Shown: positions 17,087-18,444 of the stretch, in pieces
Position numbering within the stretch: position 1 is the stretch's first letter
Layout of the letters: the number at the start of each line of letters is the position of its first letter
Source: Pseudomonadota bacterium
GTDB lineage: Bacteria; BMS3Abin14
Assembly: GCA_016937135.1 (NCBI GenBank)
Contig: JAFGWO010000168.1
Span: 1 to 18,444, forward strand
Length of the DNA stretch: 18,444 bases
Direction: 5' to 3'
Made by a program: the position numbers and the translations under genes
The notes under the pieces: generated by a model
The model's input: only the letters and a program-made list of their open reading frames with translations
What the model was told of the DNA's origin: nothing
The model's database searches: none

Positions 17087-18444
17087 ATGAAAGCTGTCGT
17101 CATGGCGGGAGGGTACGGGACCCGCCTGAGGCCGCTGACAGTCAAGCGGCCCAAGCCCATGATGCCTGTGGTCAACAGGCCCATGCTGGAGCATATCGTG
17201 CTCCTTCTCGCGAAACATGGTTTTTCCGAGATCCTCATGCTGACCTGTTTTTTCCCCGAGACCATCGAGGAACACTTCGGAGACGGTTCCCGTTTCGGTG
17301 TCCGGATCACCTATCACCAGGACCCCCCTGGAGGCCTCGGGACGGCCGGAGCGGTCAGGAACGTGGCCGATATTCTCGATGCGCCCTTCCTTGTCATCAG
17401 CGGGGACGTGATCACCGATTTTGATCTGACCCTGGCCCGGAAGTTCCATGAGGAGGAAGGGGAACTCGCCACGATGGTCCTCACCCGGGTCAACAACCCC
17501 CTTTCCTTCGGAGTGGTGATCACCGATGAGAAAAAAAGGGTGTCGAGATTCCTGGAAAAACCGACGTGGGGGGAGGTCTTCAGCGACACCATCAACACCG
17601 GGGTCTATATCCTTGATCCCGGGATCCTGGAAAGGATCCCGAAAGGCGTCAGCGTGGATTTTTCCAAGGAGATCTTCCCGGGGCTCCTTGAAGACGGCCG
17701 GCCTCCCGCGGCCTATCTGGCCCAGGGATACTGGAAGGACGTAGGGAATACTGTGGAATATCTCCAGCTGCACCGGGAGATTGCCGCCGGTCTTGTCGAT
17801 CTCGATATCCCGGGGGAAAAACGCGTTGTTGGGGACGCGACGGTCTATTTCGGGGAAGGGGCTGCGGTCAGCGAAACCGCAAGGTTTTCCGGCCTGGTTG
17901 TTCTGGGGGAAGGGACAAAGATCGGTGAAGGGGCCCGGATATGGGATTCCATCGTGGGGCCACAATCCGTTATCGAGAACAATTCCCGTCTAAGATCTTC
18001 GGTCGTCTGGTCCCAGGTACGTCTGGGCCGCGGCTCCCTGGTGGAAGGGAGCGTCATCGCAGCCCGGACGGTAGTCAAGACCCGTGCGAGCATCGAAGAA
18101 GGATCCATCGTCAGCGAGGATTGCCTGATCGGCAGGGGCAGCATCATTCGGGCCGGGGTGCGCATCTGGCCTGACAAGGTTGTGGAGGACGATGCCGTCC
18201 TCTCGTCCGACTTTGTCTGGGGGTCCCGCTGGAGGGGCACCCTTTTCACCGGCGGGATCGTGCAGGGTCTCGCGAACCGTGAGATCACCCCGGAATTCGC
18301 GGCCCGGCTCGGGGCGGCTTTCGGGGCGACCCTTCCGGAACGCTCCGGTGTTTCCCTTACCAGAGGGGTCCACCGGGTGGCGAGGATAATGAGCGGAGCC
18401 CTGGGGGCGGGGGTCATGTCCGCCGGTGTTGATGTCCATGACAG
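17087..18444 (+). CDS. NDP-sugar pyrophosphorylase/phosphohexomutase fusion, second paralogue (3' end beyond window)
   Basis: An open frame runs from ATG 17087 to the window end without a stop: 452 complete codons and 2 bases. GAGAGGAGGG just upstream is a strong ribosome site. The N-terminal domain has GGYGTR at 8-13, RPKPM and Asp107 in SGDVITDFD, then YWKDVG. Hexapeptide-like repeats follow (from about residue 250), and the start of a mutase-like domain is visible (LTRGVHRVARIM). The layout matches the gene at 6461 part by part, and the two N-termini are clearly similar, so this is an ancient duplication in the same chromosomal neighbourhood. The product should activate a hexose 1-phosphate with an NTP. 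Whether its mutase loops are also degenerate cannot be seen. Substrate unknown. Confidence 0.88.
   Translation, partial: MKAVVMAGGYGTRLRPLTVKRPKPMMPVVNRPMLEHIVLLLAKHGFSEILMLTCFFPETIEEHFGDGSRFGVRITYHQDPPGGLGTAGAVRNVADILDAPFLVISGDVITDFDLTLARKFHEEEGELATMVLTRVNNPLSFGVVITDEKKRVSRFLEKPTWGEVFSDTINTGVYILDPGILERIPKGVSVDFSKEIFPGLLEDGRPPAAYLAQGYWKDVGNTVEYLQLHREIAAGLVDLDIPGEKRVVGDATVYFGEGAAVSETARFSGLVVLGEGTKIGEGARIWDSIVGPQSVIENNSRLRSSVVWSQVRLGRGSLVEGSVIAARTVVKTRASIEEGSIVSEDCLIGRGSIIRAGVRIWPDKVVEDDAVLSSDFVWGSRWRGTLFTGGIVQGLANREITPEFAARLGAAFGATLPERSGVSLTRGVHRVARIMSGALGAGVMSAGVDVHD

Overview
The window is about 18.4 kb of GC-rich, densely coded bacterial DNA. The order tgt-yajC-secD-secF-recJ, followed by a nucleotidyltransferase/phosphohexomutase fusion, galT and glgA, resembles the former Deltaproteobacteria (Desulfobacterota/Desulfuromonadota, Geobacter-like). 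That placement is inferred from gene order and protein style only. No rRNA, tRNA, CRISPR array, transposase or phage gene was seen.

Layout. Positions 211-4269 (+) hold tgt (tRNA queuosine modification) and the Sec accessory genes yajC, secD and secF. After a 240-base spacer comes recJ (4510-6243, +), a single-strand exonuclease gene. Positions 6461-11599 (+) form a sugar-nucleotide and glycogen block: an NDP-sugar pyrophosphorylase fused to a mutase fold that looks catalytically dead, a GalT-family uridylyl/adenylyltransferase, and glycogen synthase. Positions 11630-15379 (-) hold the potassium transporter kup and, upstream of it, a short-form alpha-glucan phosphorylase. The block can be read as one circuit: hexose 1-phosphate is activated to a nucleotide sugar, built into glucan by GlgA, and released again as glucose 1-phosphate by GlgP. 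No glgC or glgB is present here. The window ends inside a second nucleotidyltransferase/mutase fusion (17087 onward, +), a paralogue of the first.

The most notable finding is msrA at 15764-16621 (-). A continuous MsrA reading frame is interrupted by a single in-frame TGA exactly where the catalytic cysteine of the GCFW motif belongs. A perfect 8-bp hairpin follows the TGA at the distance expected of a bacterial SECIS element. The gene is best read as a membrane-anchored selenoprotein MsrA with Sec at residue 92. A naive annotation would split it into two hypothetical or truncated proteins. A clear Rho-independent terminator follows it.

The second notable feature is a dispersed repeat of about 130 bases, with three good copies and one decayed copy, all intergenic. 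It folds as four consecutive hairpins. Two copies flank msrA in opposite orientation. A third runs into the 5' side of tgt and creates a false N-terminal extension of that gene. The remaining intergenic sequence is short and holds small hairpins and ribosome binding sites.
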